Shown in pieces: positions 48,429-58,740 of a stretch of 64,000 bases of DNA. The notes under the pieces were generated by a model, which did no database searches, was not told the DNA's origin, and was given only the letters and a program-made list of their open reading frames with translations. A program made the position numbers and the translations under genes. Each line of letters begins with the position of its first letter. Position 1 is the first letter of the stretch. The DNA is taken from assembly GCA_902614975.1 (NCBI GenBank), contig CACMND010000001.1, positions 1-64,000 of the forward strand, given 5' to 3'. Origin of the DNA: an uncultured Pelagibacteraceae bacterium. Lineage in GTDB: Bacteria > Pseudomonadota > Alphaproteobacteria > Pelagibacterales > Pelagibacteraceae.

Positions 48429-49206
48429 AATGTATGGTCTTTTTTTAAGACATTTTTATTTAATTACCAGATCTTTCCCAAGGGTTTTGGATCTTGTTTA
48501 TTGGCCGACTATTCAAATTACTTTGTGGGGATTTATCTCAAATTTTTTTGCTACACATACAACATATTATAATAATGCAGTTGGAGTTATATTAACTTGC
48601 GCGATCCTTTATGATTTTCTTTTTAGAACTAGTATTGGATTTAATATGCTATTTCTTGAGGAAATTTGGAGCAGAAACTTTACAAATTTATTTATTGCTC
48701 CAATGAAAATTGGTGAAATATTAACTTCACTTGTTGCTACAGCTTTAATAAGAGCTCTTATAGGTTTAATACCAGCAGTACTTTTAACCTCTCCGTTATT
48801 TGGTATTTCTATTTTAGATTTAGGAATATTTTTATTCTTTTTATTTTTGAGCCTTTATTTATTTGGAATAACACTTGGCATCCTTGTGTCAGCTGGTCTA
48901 TTAAGATACGGACCTTCTTTTGAAAATATAGCATGGTCCACAATGTTTCTATTAGCACCTTTTGGATGTATATATTATCCAATAGAAATATTGCCAGAAT
49001 TGTTTCAAAAAATAGCTTACTTATTACCATTGGTATACATTTTCGAAGAAGCAAGAAATATTTTGATTAATCAAACTGTAGACATTCAAAATATCTACGA
49101 TGCATTCATTTGGAATGGGGTTTACTTTGTATTATCAATTGCATTATTCTATTATTCTTTCAATGTCGCAAAAAAAAAAGGAACGCTTATTAATATGGGG
49201 GAATAG
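48415..49206 (+). CDS. ABC-2 type transporter permease
   Basis: This 263-residue protein has six hydrophobic segments. It has the ABC-2 topology and the motif EEARNILINQTVDIQN near the C-terminus, and CILYDFLFRTSIGFNMLFLEE in the middle. It pairs with the preceding ATPase to form an exporter. Its stop codon (49204-49206) ends one base before the CCA of the opposite-strand tRNA-Arg. Confidence 0.85.
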   Translation: MSLTRMYGLFLRHFYLITRSFPRVLDLVYWPTIQITLWGFISNFFATHTTYYNNAVGVILTCAILYDFLFRTSIGFNMLFLEEIWSRNFTNLFIAPMKIGEILTSLVATALIRALIGLIPAVLLTSPLFGISILDLGIFLFFLFLSLYLFGITLGILVSAGLLRYGPSFENIAWSTMFLLAPFGCIYYPIEILPELFQKIAYLLPLVYIFEEARNILINQTVDIQNIYDAFIWNGVYFVLSIALFYYSFNVAKKKGTLINMGE

Positions 49207-49283
49207 TGGTGCGCCCGCAAGGAGTCGAACCCTGAACCTCCAGAGCCGAAATCTGGCGCTCTATCCAGTTGAGCTACGAACGC
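49207..49283 (-). tRNA. tRNA-Arg (anticodon TCG), CCA encoded
   Basis: The minus strand shows a complete cloverleaf from G49283 to CCA at 49209-49207. The acceptor stem GCGTTCG pairs with CGGGCGC including two G-T wobbles. The anticodon arm is CCAGA-TTTCGGC-TCTGG, giving anticodon TCG for CGA/CGN codons. The T-arm is CAGGG-TTCGACT-CCTTG. It is 77 bases long with encoded CCA and lies antisense in the spacer between the ABC permease gene and rluD. Confidence 0.98.
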
Positions 49284-49306
49284 ACAATAATTTAATATAA
49301 TAATTT

Positions 49307-50287
49307 ATGAAAAATTTCATCAATTTTATTATTAAAGAAGATGATAATAACAAGAGAGTAGACACGATATTAGCAAACCATGATAAGAGGTTAAGCAGAA
49401 CTAGAGTAAAAAATTTAATTCTAGATAGTAAATTAAAAATTAACGAGAAAATTATAAAAGACCCTTCAGTTAAAACAAAATTAAATGACAAAATTGATCT
49501 TGAAATTGTTGAACCTAAGAAACAAAGCTTAAAACCTTATAATTTTAAATTAAACATAATTTATGAAGATGAAGACTTAATTGTAATTGACAAACCTTCT
49601 GGAATTTCAATGCATCCTGGTGCTGGTAATTACGATAATACAATAGTCAACGCATTAATGAATTATGATAGTAAAAATTTATCTGATATTGGAGATGAAC
49701 TTAGACCTGGTATAGTTCATAGAATTGATAAAGATACATCAGGATTAATTGTAATTGCAAAAAATAATTCAACCCATGAAAAATTATCGCTTCAGTTTTC
49801 TGAACACACTATAACAAGAGTTTATCAAACTTTAATATGGGGGAAATTACGACCTCAAAAAGGAACTATTGAAACGTTCATAACTAGAAGTTCTAAAAAC
49901 AGACAGATGATGGAGGTCTCATCTAGCAAAGGTAAAAAGGCAATTACACATTATGAAACATTAGAAGTTTTTGAGAATGATAAAGTTCCAACTTTTAGTT
50001 TTATACAATGTAAATTAGAAACTGGGAGAACTCATCAAATAAGAGTTCATATGTCATACAAAGGTAACAATATTCTTGGAGATAAAAAATATAAAAAGAA
50101 ATTTAAGAAATTTAAAAACATTGATGAAGATCTTAATAATAAAATTTTAAATCTAGATAGACAATTTTTGCATGCAAAACAGTTAGGTTTTGACCATCCA
50201 AGGATAGGAGAAAGATTAGAATTTTCATCAAATATCCCAATCGAATTAAATGATATCTTAAAAAAACTAAGAAAATTGAGTAAATAA
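49307..50287 (+). CDS. rluD: ribosomal large subunit pseudouridine synthase (RluD/RluC family)
   Basis: This 326-residue RluA-family enzyme has an N-terminal S4-like RNA-binding domain (about 14-75) and a catalytic domain with HRIDKDTSGLIVIAK (Asp141 is the catalytic aspartate) and LETGRTHQIRVHM. It makes pseudouridines in 23S rRNA; the exact target (RluD vs RluC) cannot be told. It lies upstream of rpoH with a 43-base spacer. Confidence 0.88.
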   Translation: MKNFINFIIKEDDNNKRVDTILANHDKRLSRTRVKNLILDSKLKINEKIIKDPSVKTKLNDKIDLEIVEPKKQSLKPYNFKLNIIYEDEDLIVIDKPSGISMHPGAGNYDNTIVNALMNYDSKNLSDIGDELRPGIVHRIDKDTSGLIVIAKNNSTHEKLSLQFSEHTITRVYQTLIWGKLRPQKGTIETFITRSSKNRQMMEVSSSKGKKAITHYETLEVFENDKVPTFSFIQCKLETGRTHQIRVHMSYKGNNILGDKKYKKKFKKFKNIDEDLNNKILNLDRQFLHAKQLGFDHPRIGERLEFSSNIPIELNDILKKLRKLSK

Positions 50288-50330
50288 AACGATTGTAAAA
50301 AAAAATTTCTCTATTACATAAATACTTCCA

Positions 50331-51221
50331 ATGAGTAGAAATACATACAATTTGCCAACTCTTTCAAATGAAGGTGGCTTAGCAGCTTATCTAGCTCAGA
50401 TAAAAAAGTTTCCTATGCTAGATGCAGAAGAAGAATATATGCTTGCTAAAAATTGGCAAACTACAGGAAATGTTAAATCAGCTGAAAAACTTGTTACAAG
50501 TCATCTAAGACTAGTTGCTAAAATAGCAATGGGTTACAAAGGTTATGGTTTGCCTCTTAATGAAATGATTTCGGAAGGTAACGTAGGTTTAATGCAAGCT
50601 GTTAAAAAATTTGAACCAGAAAAAGGTTTTAGACTTGCAACTTATGCAATGTGGTGGATTAAAGCTTCTATTCAAGAATATATTCTAAGATCATGGAGTT
50701 TAGTAAAAATTGGAACTACAACAGCACAGAAAAAGCTTTTTTTCAACTTGAAGAAGTTAAAAAATCAAATTGCACCGAGAACTGAGGGTGACTTACGTGA
50801 TGAACACGTAAAGGATATAGCAAACAGATTAGATGTTAGTGAACAAGAAGTAGTATCTATGAATAGAAGACTTTCGGGTAAAGAGCAGTCATTAAATGCA
50901 CCAATTGGAGAAGACGGTGATGAGTGGCAAGATTGGGTCGTGGACAATGATATGGATCAAGAACTTAAATTTGCCCAAAATGAAGAAATGGAGCAACGAA
51001 AAGATCTACTTCAAGATTCTATTAAAATTTTAAATGAAAGAGAAAAAGAAATTCTTTATTCAAGAAGATTAACAGATAATCCAATAACTTTGGAAGATTT
51101 AAGTAAAAAATTCAAAATAAGTAGAGAAAGAATAAGACAAATTGAAAATAAAGCATTTGAAAAACTTCAAAAACATATGCTTAATTCTGCTAAATCAAAA
51201 AATCTACTACCAGCAAATTAA
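50331..51221 (+). CDS. rpoH: RNA polymerase heat-shock sigma factor RpoH
   Basis: This 296-residue sigma-70 family protein has regions 2 and 4. Region 2.3/2.4 is FRLATYAMWWIKASIQEYILR (split here), followed by the RpoH box QKKLFFNLKK, specific to sigma32. Region 4.2 is ISRERIRQIENKAFEKLQ. It directs heat-shock transcription; degP, hflKC and ftsH in this window are likely members of its circuit, and FtsH degrades RpoH in E. coli. It converges on purA. Confidence 0.94.
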   Translation: MSRNTYNLPTLSNEGGLAAYLAQIKKFPMLDAEEEYMLAKNWQTTGNVKSAEKLVTSHLRLVAKIAMGYKGYGLPLNEMISEGNVGLMQAVKKFEPEKGFRLATYAMWWIKASIQEYILRSWSLVKIGTTTAQKKLFFNLKKLKNQIAPRTEGDLRDEHVKDIANRLDVSEQEVVSMNRRLSGKEQSLNAPIGEDGDEWQDWVVDNDMDQELKFAQNEEMEQRKDLLQDSIKILNEREKEILYSRRLTDNPITLEDLSKKFKISRERIRQIENKAFEKLQKHMLNSAKSKNLLPAN

Positions 51222-51233
51222 TACTGCTGATTT

Positions 51234-52526
51234 TTAATAATTAAAAGGATCTACTAAAAGAATAGTATCATTTCTCTCTGGGCTTGTTGAAATACTGGAT
51301 ATTTTTGTCTCAATAAATTCTTCAATAGCTTTTACATAAATCTTTGCATTATTAGGTAAATCATCAAATTTTTTAATACCTTGGGTTTTAGATTTCCAGC
51401 CTTTGAATGTTTTATATACTGGTTTAACATTTAATTGATCTTCAACGGCAGCAGGGAAATAATCTATTTCTTTTCCATTTAGTTTGTAAGCTACGCAAAG
51501 ATTTATTTCATTAAGTTCATCTAATACATCTAATTTAGTTAATGCTATACCATTAATGCCTGAAATCTTTATAGTTTGTCTGACTAGAACTCCATCAAAC
51601 CAGCCACATCTTCTTTTTCTACTAGTTACAGTTCCAAATTCATGTCCCTTTTCACCTAAATGATTACCAATATCATCTGTTAATTCTGTTGGGAAAGGTC
51701 CTTCACCTACCCTTGTTGTATAAGCTTTTGTAATTCCTAACACATAGTTTATTGAATTTGGACCGCATCCAGATCCTGTTGCTGCTGAAGCTGCTACTGT
51801 ATTAGATGAAGTTACATATGGATATGTCCCATGATCCACATCAAGTAATATTCCTTGAGCTCCTTCGAATAATATTTTTTTATTTTCTGATTTAAATTGA
51901 TCTATTTTTCTCCAAACAGGAGCTGAATATTTTAATATATTTGGGGCTATTTTTAATAAGTCCCCAACTAGTTTATCTTTTTCATATATTGGCTTACCCA
52001 ATCCCTTTCGGATAGCATTATGATGTTCTAAAACTACAGCTAATCTATTTTCTAGATTTTTTTTGGATGCAAGGTCCATTACTCTTATAGATCTTCGTCC
52101 GACTTTATCTTCATAAGCTGGACCAATTCCTCTTCTTGTAGTTCCAATTTTTGATTTACCAGCAGAATCTTCCCTTATTTCATCCATCTCTTTGTGAAAT
52201 GGTAAAATTAGTGTGGCAGCCTCAGATAAAATCAGATTATTTTCATTGATTTCTACAGCTTTAGATTTAGCTTCCTCTATTTCATCTAGCAGCGCCCATG
52301 GATCTACTACAACTCCATTTCCTATAATAGAAATTTTATTTTTTCTGACAATCCCAGATGGCAACAATCGCAGTTTGTAAGTAACACCATCTATGACTAA
52401 TGTATGACCAGCATTATGTCCTCCTTGGAATCTTACAACTACGTCTGCTTCGCTTGATAACCAGTCAACTATCTTACCTTTTCCTTCATCACCCCATTGC
52501 GATCCAACGACAACTACATTATTCAT
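51234..52526 (-). CDS. purA: adenylosuccinate synthetase
   Basis: This 430-residue GTP-dependent enzyme makes adenylosuccinate from IMP and aspartate. The N-terminal [16 protein letters not shown] (8-23), [24 protein letters not shown] and [10 protein letters not shown] are typical. It overlaps thiD by 4 bases. Length is normal. Confidence 0.97.
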   Translation of the reverse strand: MNNVVVVGSQWGDEGKGKIVDWLSSEADVVVRFQGGHNAGHTLVIDGVTYKLRLLPSGIVRKNKISIIGNGVVVDPWALLDEIEEAKSKAVEINENNLILSEAATLILPFHKEMDEIREDSAGKSKIGTTRRGIGPAYEDKVGRRSIRVMDLASKKNLENRLAVVLEHHNAIRKGLGKPIYEKDKLVGDLLKIAPNILKYSAPVWRKIDQFKSENKKILFEGAQGILLDVDHGTYPYVTSSNTVAASAATGSGCGPNSINYVLGITKAYTTRVGEGPFPTELTDDIGNHLGEKGHEFGTVTSRKRRCGWFDGVLVRQTIKISGINGIALTKLDVLDELNEINLCVAYKLNGKEIDYFPAAVEDQLNVKPVYKTFKGWKSKTQGIKKFDDLPNNAKIYVKAIEEFIETKISSISTSPERNDTILLVDPFNY

Positions 52527-53335
52527 CTAAATTTCTTATCTATAGTAAAACTATTTAAATGGTTAATTGGTCCATTTCCTTTTCCAAAGTTTGGTCTTGT
52601 TTTAATGGCATTTTTTACATATCTAATACCTAACTCACAAGATTTCTTTAGAGTTTTTCCACATCCATAATATGTTGCAATTGCACTTGATAGTGTACAA
52701 CCAGTTCCGTGAGTATTTTTTGTATTAATTTTTTTATTAACAAATATTGCAGTTTCTTTTTTATTTACAAAAATATCTTTTAAGTTTTTAGAGCTTAAAT
52801 GACCACCTTTAATTAAAACATTCTTAGCACCTAAATCTAATAATATTTTAGCAGCATTTTTCATATCCTTTATAGATTTAATTTTTATTTTTGTTAGTAT
52901 TTCTGCTTCAGGAATATTTGGTGTTATTAAATCAACTTTTTTTATTAGCCTTTTTTTCAATACTAAAATTGCTTTATTGTCTATAAGCTTGGTTCCACCT
53001 TTAGCCACCATTACAGGATCTAATATTATTTTTTTTAATTTTGATTTTTTTATTGATTTTAATACTGAATATATAACCTCAGTAGAATGCAGCATTCCTA
53101 TCTTGACTGAATCTGGCCTGATATCTTTTGAGGTAAATTCAATTTGATTAGAAATTTCTTTACTACGCACTGGTATTATAGACATTACACCAGTAGTATT
53201 CTGAGCTGTAACTGCTGTTATTGCTGTCATAGCGAAAGAGCCAAGAGAGGTAACTGATTTAATATCTGCTTGGATGCCCGCCCCTCCAGAGGAGTCTGAT
53301 CCTGCAATAATTAATATTTTAGATTTGATTTTCAA
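52523..53335 (-). CDS. thiD: hydroxymethylpyrimidine/phosphomethylpyrimidine kinase
   Basis: This 270-residue ribokinase-like enzyme phosphorylates HMP and HMP-P in thiamine synthesis or salvage. It has [18 protein letters not shown] (10-27), DPVMVAKGG and [16 protein letters not shown] near the C-terminus. No thiC or other thi gene is in the window and no TPP riboswitch is seen, fitting reports that SAR11 relies on HMP precursors from outside. It is immediately downstream of glmM. Confidence 0.94.
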   Translation of the reverse strand: MKIKSKILIIAGSDSSGGAGIQADIKSVTSLGSFAMTAITAVTAQNTTGVMSIIPVRSKEISNQIEFTSKDIRPDSVKIGMLHSTEVIYSVLKSIKKSKLKKIILDPVMVAKGGTKLIDNKAILVLKKRLIKKVDLITPNIPEAEILTKIKIKSIKDMKNAAKILLDLGAKNVLIKGGHLSSKNLKDIFVNKKETAIFVNKKINTKNTHGTGCTLSSAIATYYGCGKTLKKSCELGIRYVKNAIKTRPNFGKGNGPINHLNSFTIDKKFR

Positions 53336-53336
53336 T

Positions 53337-54668
53337 TTACTGAATAGATTTTTTAATTATATTAACACATAGTTTATTTAAATTTGGGTCCTCTGACTCA
53401 CTCATAATTCTTATTTTTGGTTCAGTACCAGATTTTCTAACTAAAATTCTACCTCTGTTTTTAATTATTTTATTTGCTTCATTAATTGCTTTTTTGCATT
53501 TTGGAGTATTAATAATTAATTTATCTTTAACTTCAACATTCTCTAACATTTGAGGGGTGGGTTTAAATTTGTTAAAAAGCTCACTTGCTTTTTTTGTTTT
53601 TCTTAAAGAGAAAAGGATTTCTAGTGCGACTAATAACCCATCACCAGTTGTCGCAAACTTTCCAAGAATTATATGACCAGACTGTTCCCCCCCTAAATTA
53701 AATTTATTTTTTTTCATTTTTTCTTTTACATATCTATCTCCCACATCTGATCTTAAAAATTTAATTCCATTGTTTTTAAAAAAATTTTCTAAGCCATAAT
53801 TTGACATTAATGTACCGATGACGCCTCCTTTTAAAATCTTTTTTCTTTTCCATCTCTCACCTAACATTGCAAGAATTTTATCTCCATCAATAATCTTTCC
53901 TTTTTCATCACAGACAATTATTCTGTCAGCATCTCCATCCAATGAAATACCTATATGTGCTTTATTTTTTTTTGTCATTTGACAAATTTTACTTGGGTAA
54001 GTAGATCCAGATTTGAGATTTATATTTAAACCATTGGGAGATGTGCCTGTGTCATATACTTTAGCACCTAATGATTTAAATAAAGCTGGACCAGCTTTGT
54101 AGCCAGCTCCGTTGGCACAATCTAAAGCAATTTTGATACCTTTTAAACTAAATGAGGAGGGGAAATTTTGTTTTAATATTTTAATATAACTATCGTTAGC
54201 ATCCTCTAATCTTTTAACTCTCCCCAATTCTATTGGTTTTGATAGATTTTTAGTAATCTTTGAATCAATTAGTTTTTCAATTTTCTTCTCAATTCTATCA
54301 GATAATTTAAGTCCATCAGGTCCAAATAACTTTAATCCATTATCGTGATATGGATTATGAGATGCAGTAATCATTATACCCATATTAGCTCTCATTTTTT
54401 TTGTTAGCATCGCTAAACCATTTGTTGGAAGGGGTCCCAAAGTATAAATATGCATTCCTGCTGATGCCAATCCAGACACTAAAGCTGGTTCAAGCGTATA
54501 ACCTGATAATCTAGTGTCTTTTGCAATAATCGCTGTTTGTTTACTTTTTTTTAAATTTTTAAAGTATGTTCCCGCTGCTAAGCCAAATTTGAAAAACATT
54601 TCTCCATTTATTTTAGATCCATTAACTTTTCCTCTAATTCCATCTGTACCAAAATATTTTTTAATCAT
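53337..54668 (-). CDS. glmM: phosphoglucosamine mutase
   Basis: This 443-residue enzyme converts glucosamine 6-phosphate to glucosamine 1-phosphate for UDP-GlcNAc and hence peptidoglycan and LPS. It has KYFGTDGIRGKVN at the N-terminus, phosphoserine loop ITASHNPYHDNGLK (Ser103), metal-binding DGDADR near 242 and the C-terminal VRKSGTEPKIRIM. It sits between folP and thiD in the same operon. Confidence 0.96.
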   Translation of the reverse strand: MIKKYFGTDGIRGKVNGSKINGEMFFKFGLAAGTYFKNLKKSKQTAIIAKDTRLSGYTLEPALVSGLASAGMHIYTLGPLPTNGLAMLTKKMRANMGIMITASHNPYHDNGLKLFGPDGLKLSDRIEKKIEKLIDSKITKNLSKPIELGRVKRLEDANDSYIKILKQNFPSSFSLKGIKIALDCANGAGYKAGPALFKSLGAKVYDTGTSPNGLNINLKSGSTYPSKICQMTKKNKAHIGISLDGDADRIIVCDEKGKIIDGDKILAMLGERWKRKKILKGGVIGTLMSNYGLENFFKNNGIKFLRSDVGDRYVKEKMKKNKFNLGGEQSGHIILGKFATTGDGLLVALEILFSLRKTKKASELFNKFKPTPQMLENVEVKDKLIINTPKCKKAINEANKIIKNRGRILVRKSGTEPKIRIMSESEDPNLNKLCVNIIKKSIQ

Positions 54669-54670
54669 TT

Positions 54671-55720
54671 TTAGTTTTGTAATTCTTTAAATACTTTAAA
54701 TGCTTGATTAATTTCTTTAACATCGTGAACCCTTAGAATTTGAACGCCTTGAAGGTATGCTTGAATACATGAAGATATAGTTCCACCAATTCTAATTTTA
54801 GTATCATATTCTTTCGAAATATCTTTAATAAACCTCTTTCTAGACAAACCCAACATTACAGGAAGGCCTAGTGAATGAAAAATAGAAATATTCTTTAAGA
54901 GAGTAATATTATGTTTCAAATTTTTTCCAAATCCAATACCTGGATCCAATATAATATTATTATGTTTAATACCCTGTTTTCTTAGATATTTTAATTTTGT
55001 TTCAAAAAAATCATAGATATCAAGTAGTATATTTTTATAAGAAGGTCTAATTTGCATATTCCTTGGCGTTCCTTTCATGTGATGAATGACAAAAGGTTTA
55101 TTTGTTTTTTTTAAATAATTTATGGTTTGAGGGTCATAACTTAGTCCAGATACATCATTTATAAGATCTATTTTTATATTGGAAGCTTTTTCCATCACAA
55201 AACTTTTTCTAGTATCTAATGAAATAAAACTTTTTTTATTTTTTAAAAATTTCAAAATAAATTTAATTCTATCCCATTCTTTCTTAGGGTTAATATCGAT
55301 TGCACCTGGTCTTGTAGACTCTCCACCTATATCAAGTATTTTTGCACCTGATAATAATAAGTTATTTACATGTTTTATAGATAATTTCTTATTATTGTAT
55401 AATCCTCCATCTGAAAAACTATCTGGAGTCAAATTAATTATACCCATTAAAACCGGTATGTTGGATAAATTTAATTTTTTAAAAGTTTTCTTTTTTTTTA
55501 AATTTTTTAAATCTCTTTTAACTTTATTTTTTAGTATATTTGGAAGTTTACTAATATCTTTGAGATTAATAATTTTACTTTTTTTTCTATGTATGATTTC
55601 TATTTTATCAAACGAGATAAAATTATAACCATTTAGAGGAATAGATTTTTTTTTTTTAACAAGTATTTTAGATGCTGTTCCATAATAAAAATTACACGCT
55701 CTAGTGTAATATTTATTCAT
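54671..55720 (-). CDS. folP: dihydropteroate synthase with N-terminal extension
   Basis: The DHPS core (from about residue 88 to the end) has MGIINLTPDSFSDGG, DIGGESTRPGA, NDVSGL, HHMKGTPRNMQ, DPGIGFGKNLKHN and GLSRKRFI. It joins pABA to the hydroxymethyl-dihydropterin in folate synthesis. About 87 extra N-terminal residues (YYTRACNFYYGTASKILV, then PLNGYNFISF) precede the core, giving 349 residues rather than the usual 270-290. A 12-A run encodes four Lys near residue 23. It follows ftsH by 9 bases, as in many proteobacteria. Confidence 0.93.
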   Translation of the reverse strand: MNKYYTRACNFYYGTASKILVKKKKSIPLNGYNFISFDKIEIIHRKKSKIINLKDISKLPNILKNKVKRDLKNLKKKKTFKKLNLSNIPVLMGIINLTPDSFSDGGLYNNKKLSIKHVNNLLLSGAKILDIGGESTRPGAIDINPKKEWDRIKFILKFLKNKKSFISLDTRKSFVMEKASNIKIDLINDVSGLSYDPQTINYLKKTNKPFVIHHMKGTPRNMQIRPSYKNILLDIYDFFETKLKYLRKQGIKHNNIILDPGIGFGKNLKHNITLLKNISIFHSLGLPVMLGLSRKRFIKDISKEYDTKIRIGGTISSCIQAYLQGVQILRVHDVKEINQAFKVFKELQN

Positions 55721-55729
55721 TATTAGTGC

Positions 55730-57622
55730 TTAGTGCACTATCTTTGGTTTTAAGCCCATCGAACCAAGTGCTGAGCTTTGATCATCATCTTCTACTTTTA
55801 GATCTTCTTTATTTTTTGGATATATATTTTTATTTATTAAATCCTCAATTTCTGCACCTGTTAAAGTTTCGTAAGTTAGCAAGGCTTTTGCTAATTTATG
55901 CAGATCATCAATTTTTTCAGTCAGTACTTTTCTGGCTCTTTCGTAACCCATATCAACAAATTTTCTAATTTCACTATCTACTTTTCTAGCTGTTTCTTCT
56001 GACATATTTTGCTGTCTCGCAACAGACCTTCCTAAAAATACCTCTTCTTCATTTTCACCATAAGCAACAGGTCCCATTTCTTTACTTAACCCAGCTCTCA
56101 TCACCATAGCTCTTGCTCTTTTTGTTGCTTGTTCAATATCGCTTGCCGCTCCTGTAGTTACTTTATCATCTCCAAAAATTATTTCTTCTGCAACTCTTCC
56201 GCCCATAGCAATAGCCATTTGTGCATGAAGTTGTTCTCTTGTTTGAGAAACTTCATCTCTTTCAGGTAGTTGCATTACCATTCCTAGAGCTCTACCTCTT
56301 GGTATTATTGTTGCTTTATGTATAGGATAAGCGGCTTTTTCATTTATTGTTACAATTGCATGTCCAGCTTCATGGTAAGCAGTTAATTTTTTCTCTTCCT
56401 CTGACATTACCATAGATCTTCTTTCAGACCCCATCATTACTTTATCTTTAGCTTCCTCAAATTCTTGATACGTCACAATTCTTTTGTTTTTTCTTGCAGC
56501 TAGCAATGCTGCCTCGTTTACAAGATTTGCTAAATCTGCACCAGAAAATCCAGGTGTTCCTCTAGCTACTGTTCTTAGATTAACATCGGGTGCCATTGAT
56601 ATTTTCTTTGCATGTACTTTTAAAATTTTCTCTCTACCGATTAGATCTGGATTAGAAACAACAACCTGTCTGTCAAATCTTCCTGGTCTTAAAAGAGCTG
56701 GATCTAATACATCTGGTCTATTAGTTGCAGCAATAATAATTACACCTTCATTAGTATCAAAACCATCCATCTCAACTAATAACTGATTAAGCGTTTGCTC
56801 TCTTTCATCATTTCCTCCACCAAGACCTGCTCCTCTGCTTCTTCCTACTGCATCAATCTCATCAATGAATATTATACACGGAGAATGTTTTTTACCTTGT
56901 TCAAACATATCTCTAACTCTCGAAGCTCCAACACCAACAAACATTTCAACGAAATCTGATCCAGATATCGTAAAGAATGGAACTCCAGCTTCACCAGCGA
57001 TCGCTCTTGCTAATAATGTCTTTCCAGTGCCTGGGGGACCTACTAATAAACATCCCCTTGGTATCTTTCCACCTAATCTACTGAACTTTCTTGGATCTTT
57101 TAAAAATTCTACTACTTCTTCAACTTCCTCTTTAGCTTCCTCAACACCAGCAACGTCATTAAAAGTAACTTTTCCTTTTACTTCATTCATCATTTTAGCT
57201 TTCGATCTTCCAAACCCCATTGCGCCACCTTTTCCTCCTTGCATTTGTCTCATAAAGAAGATCCAAACAGCAATTAATAAAAGCATTGGGAACCATGATA
57301 GAAGAATTCCTAATAATGAAGGCATTTTTTCCTCTAAAGGACTGGCAGATATGCTAACACCTTTATCACTTAGCTTCTGAATTAAGTTTGGGTCTTCAGG
57401 TGCATAGGTAGTAAATTGATTGCCGTTAGATAACACACCTTTTATATTTTTTCCTTGTATTTCAACTTTAACCACTCTTCCATTGTCTACTTCAGTTAAG
57501 AATTCAGAGAAAATAATTTTATTTTTTTGGGAAATAGACCCTTGAGGGTTTTTAAACATATTATATAGCCCAATCGTCAAAATGACGATTATTCCCCACA
57601 TAGCTAAGTTTTTAAAATTCAT
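55730..57622 (-). CDS. ftsH: FtsH, membrane-anchored AAA+ zinc metalloprotease
   Basis: This 630-residue protease has two transmembrane helices (about 7-23 and 105-124), a AAA+ module with Walker A GPPGTGKT (195-202), Walker [12 protein letters not shown] (250-260) and second region of homology, and a protease domain with HEAGH (417-421) plus downstream Asp. It degrades membrane proteins and regulators such as RpoH. HflK/HflC, its regulators, are encoded at 24874-26836. It is the first gene of the folP-glmM-thiD-purA run. Confidence 0.97.
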   Translation of the reverse strand: MNFKNLAMWGIIVILTIGLYNMFKNPQGSISQKNKIIFSEFLTEVDNGRVVKVEIQGKNIKGVLSNGNQFTTYAPEDPNLIQKLSDKGVSISASPLEEKMPSLLGILLSWFPMLLLIAVWIFFMRQMQGGKGGAMGFGRSKAKMMNEVKGKVTFNDVAGVEEAKEEVEEVVEFLKDPRKFSRLGGKIPRGCLLVGPPGTGKTLLARAIAGEAGVPFFTISGSDFVEMFVGVGASRVRDMFEQGKKHSPCIIFIDEIDAVGRSRGAGLGGGNDEREQTLNQLLVEMDGFDTNEGVIIIAATNRPDVLDPALLRPGRFDRQVVVSNPDLIGREKILKVHAKKISMAPDVNLRTVARGTPGFSGADLANLVNEAALLAARKNKRIVTYQEFEEAKDKVMMGSERRSMVMSEEEKKLTAYHEAGHAIVTINEKAAYPIHKATIIPRGRALGMVMQLPERDEVSQTREQLHAQMAIAMGGRVAEEIIFGDDKVTTGAASDIEQATKRARAMVMRAGLSKEMGPVAYGENEEEVFLGRSVARQQNMSEETARKVDSEIRKFVDMGYERARKVLTEKIDDLHKLAKALLTYETLTGAEIEDLINKNIYPKNKEDLKVEDDDQSSALGSMGLKPKIVH

Positions 57623-57690
57623 AATTTAGTAAATTAAGAATTATTAGTAAATTAACAAGTGTCATTTTGATCATTTAACAAAAAAAATTA

Positions 57691-58740
57691 TCATTTTTCT
57701 GGGTAAATAATCACTGAATCACTAATTTTTTCAATAATACATCCAGAAAGTGTCAATTTTACATTTTTGTCTGAAAACTTTATAGAATCTAATAGGCCTA
57801 AAACTTTTTTGCCTCGTGGATAGTTTTTTTTCTTACTGATATCTTGAATTACTTGCATAAAGCTTCTTAAAATAATTTCATCCGGATTTTTAAAAAAAGA
57901 TTTGTTTAAAATAATTTTTTTATCTTTTTTGAAATATTTTGAGTTTTCAACAACATTTTTCTCAACAAAAAATTCAATAACTTGATTGCTTTTTGATAAA
58001 TTTTTTAAAGTTAAATAGAATTTATCAAAGTTTAAACCTTCTTTATCTAAATTTCTTATAAGTTTTCTAATTCTGCTCCTTAAATATTTATCATTATTGT
58101 TTGAAGGATCATCTACAAAAAAGCCAAATGTTTTTTTATTAATTTTAATCAGTTCTTTTTTTGGAGTAGACAAAAATGGTCTGACAATCTTTATATCATT
58201 AAAAAGACTCACTTTTTTGTCGAAAGAAACAAGTCCTTTTAAACCAGAACCTCTAAGCAATCTTATAAAAAAATTTTCTATCACATCATTTTTATGATGG
58301 CCTAGTAACAGATATCCAATATTATGCTTGCTACATTCTTTATAAAATAAATCATATCTTAGATCTCTTGCGGAAGATTGTATATTTTTATTAATTTCAA
58401 CATTTTTTTTTTTTAAAATTTTGCAATTAATACTGAAGTTTTTTTTAAGTTTAAATTTTAAATTTTTAGCTTCAATAGATGACTCTTTTCTTAGATTGTG
58501 ATCAATTATTACTGGATACAATTTTAGCTTGTGTTTTAACGCATAACACTGAGAAAAAAATAAAATAGACAAGCTATCAGCACCACCTGATACTCCGACC
58601 ATTACTTTTTTATTTACAACATCTAAAGAATTAAGATTATTCGAAAATACTTTATATAATTTTTTAACTTTAGGATCCTTTAATTTTGTTAAATAAAAAT
58701 TAGGAGTTTTCTTTGGTGCACTCAAACTTTTTCTCTTCAT
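57691..58740 (-). CDS. tilS: tRNA(Ile)-lysidine synthetase
   Basis: The enzyme adds lysine to C34 of tRNA-Ile(CAU). The PP-loop motif MVGVSGGADSLSILF is at about 47-61 from the chosen start, with VIIDHNLRKES and LLGHHKNDVIENFFIRLLRGSGLKGL following. The Met at 58740 is preferred because an upstream frame extension to 58800 overlaps cpoB by 101 bases and does not look like TilS. Even so, the overlap with cpoB is 41 bases. A 12-A run (58413-58424) lies in the coding sequence. The region is upstream of ftsH, the common tilS-ftsH order. Confidence 0.9.
   Translation of the reverse strand: MKRKSLSAPKKTPNFYLTKLKDPKVKKLYKVFSNNLNSLDVVNKKVMVGVSGGADSLSILFFSQCYALKHKLKLYPVIIDHNLRKESSIEAKNLKFKLKKNFSINCKILKKKNVEINKNIQSSARDLRYDLFYKECSKHNIGYLLLGHHKNDVIENFFIRLLRGSGLKGLVSFDKKVSLFNDIKIVRPFLSTPKKELIKINKKTFGFFVDDPSNNNDKYLRSRIRKLIRNLDKEGLNFDKFYLTLKNLSKSNQVIEFFVEKNVVENSKYFKKDKKIILNKSFFKNPDEIILRSFMQVIQDISKKKNYPRGKKVLGLLDSIKFSDKNVKLTLSGCIIEKISDSVIIYPEK

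Noticed and set aside
55179..55628. 149-codon open frame on the plus strand inside folP
   Set aside because: It is antisense to a gene with all DHPS motifs, and its hydrophobic composition mirrors the Lys-rich sense strand.
56865..57380. 171-codon open frame on the plus strand inside ftsH
   Set aside because: It lies wholly opposite the FtsH AAA+ region, whose motifs are certain; no independent protein signature.
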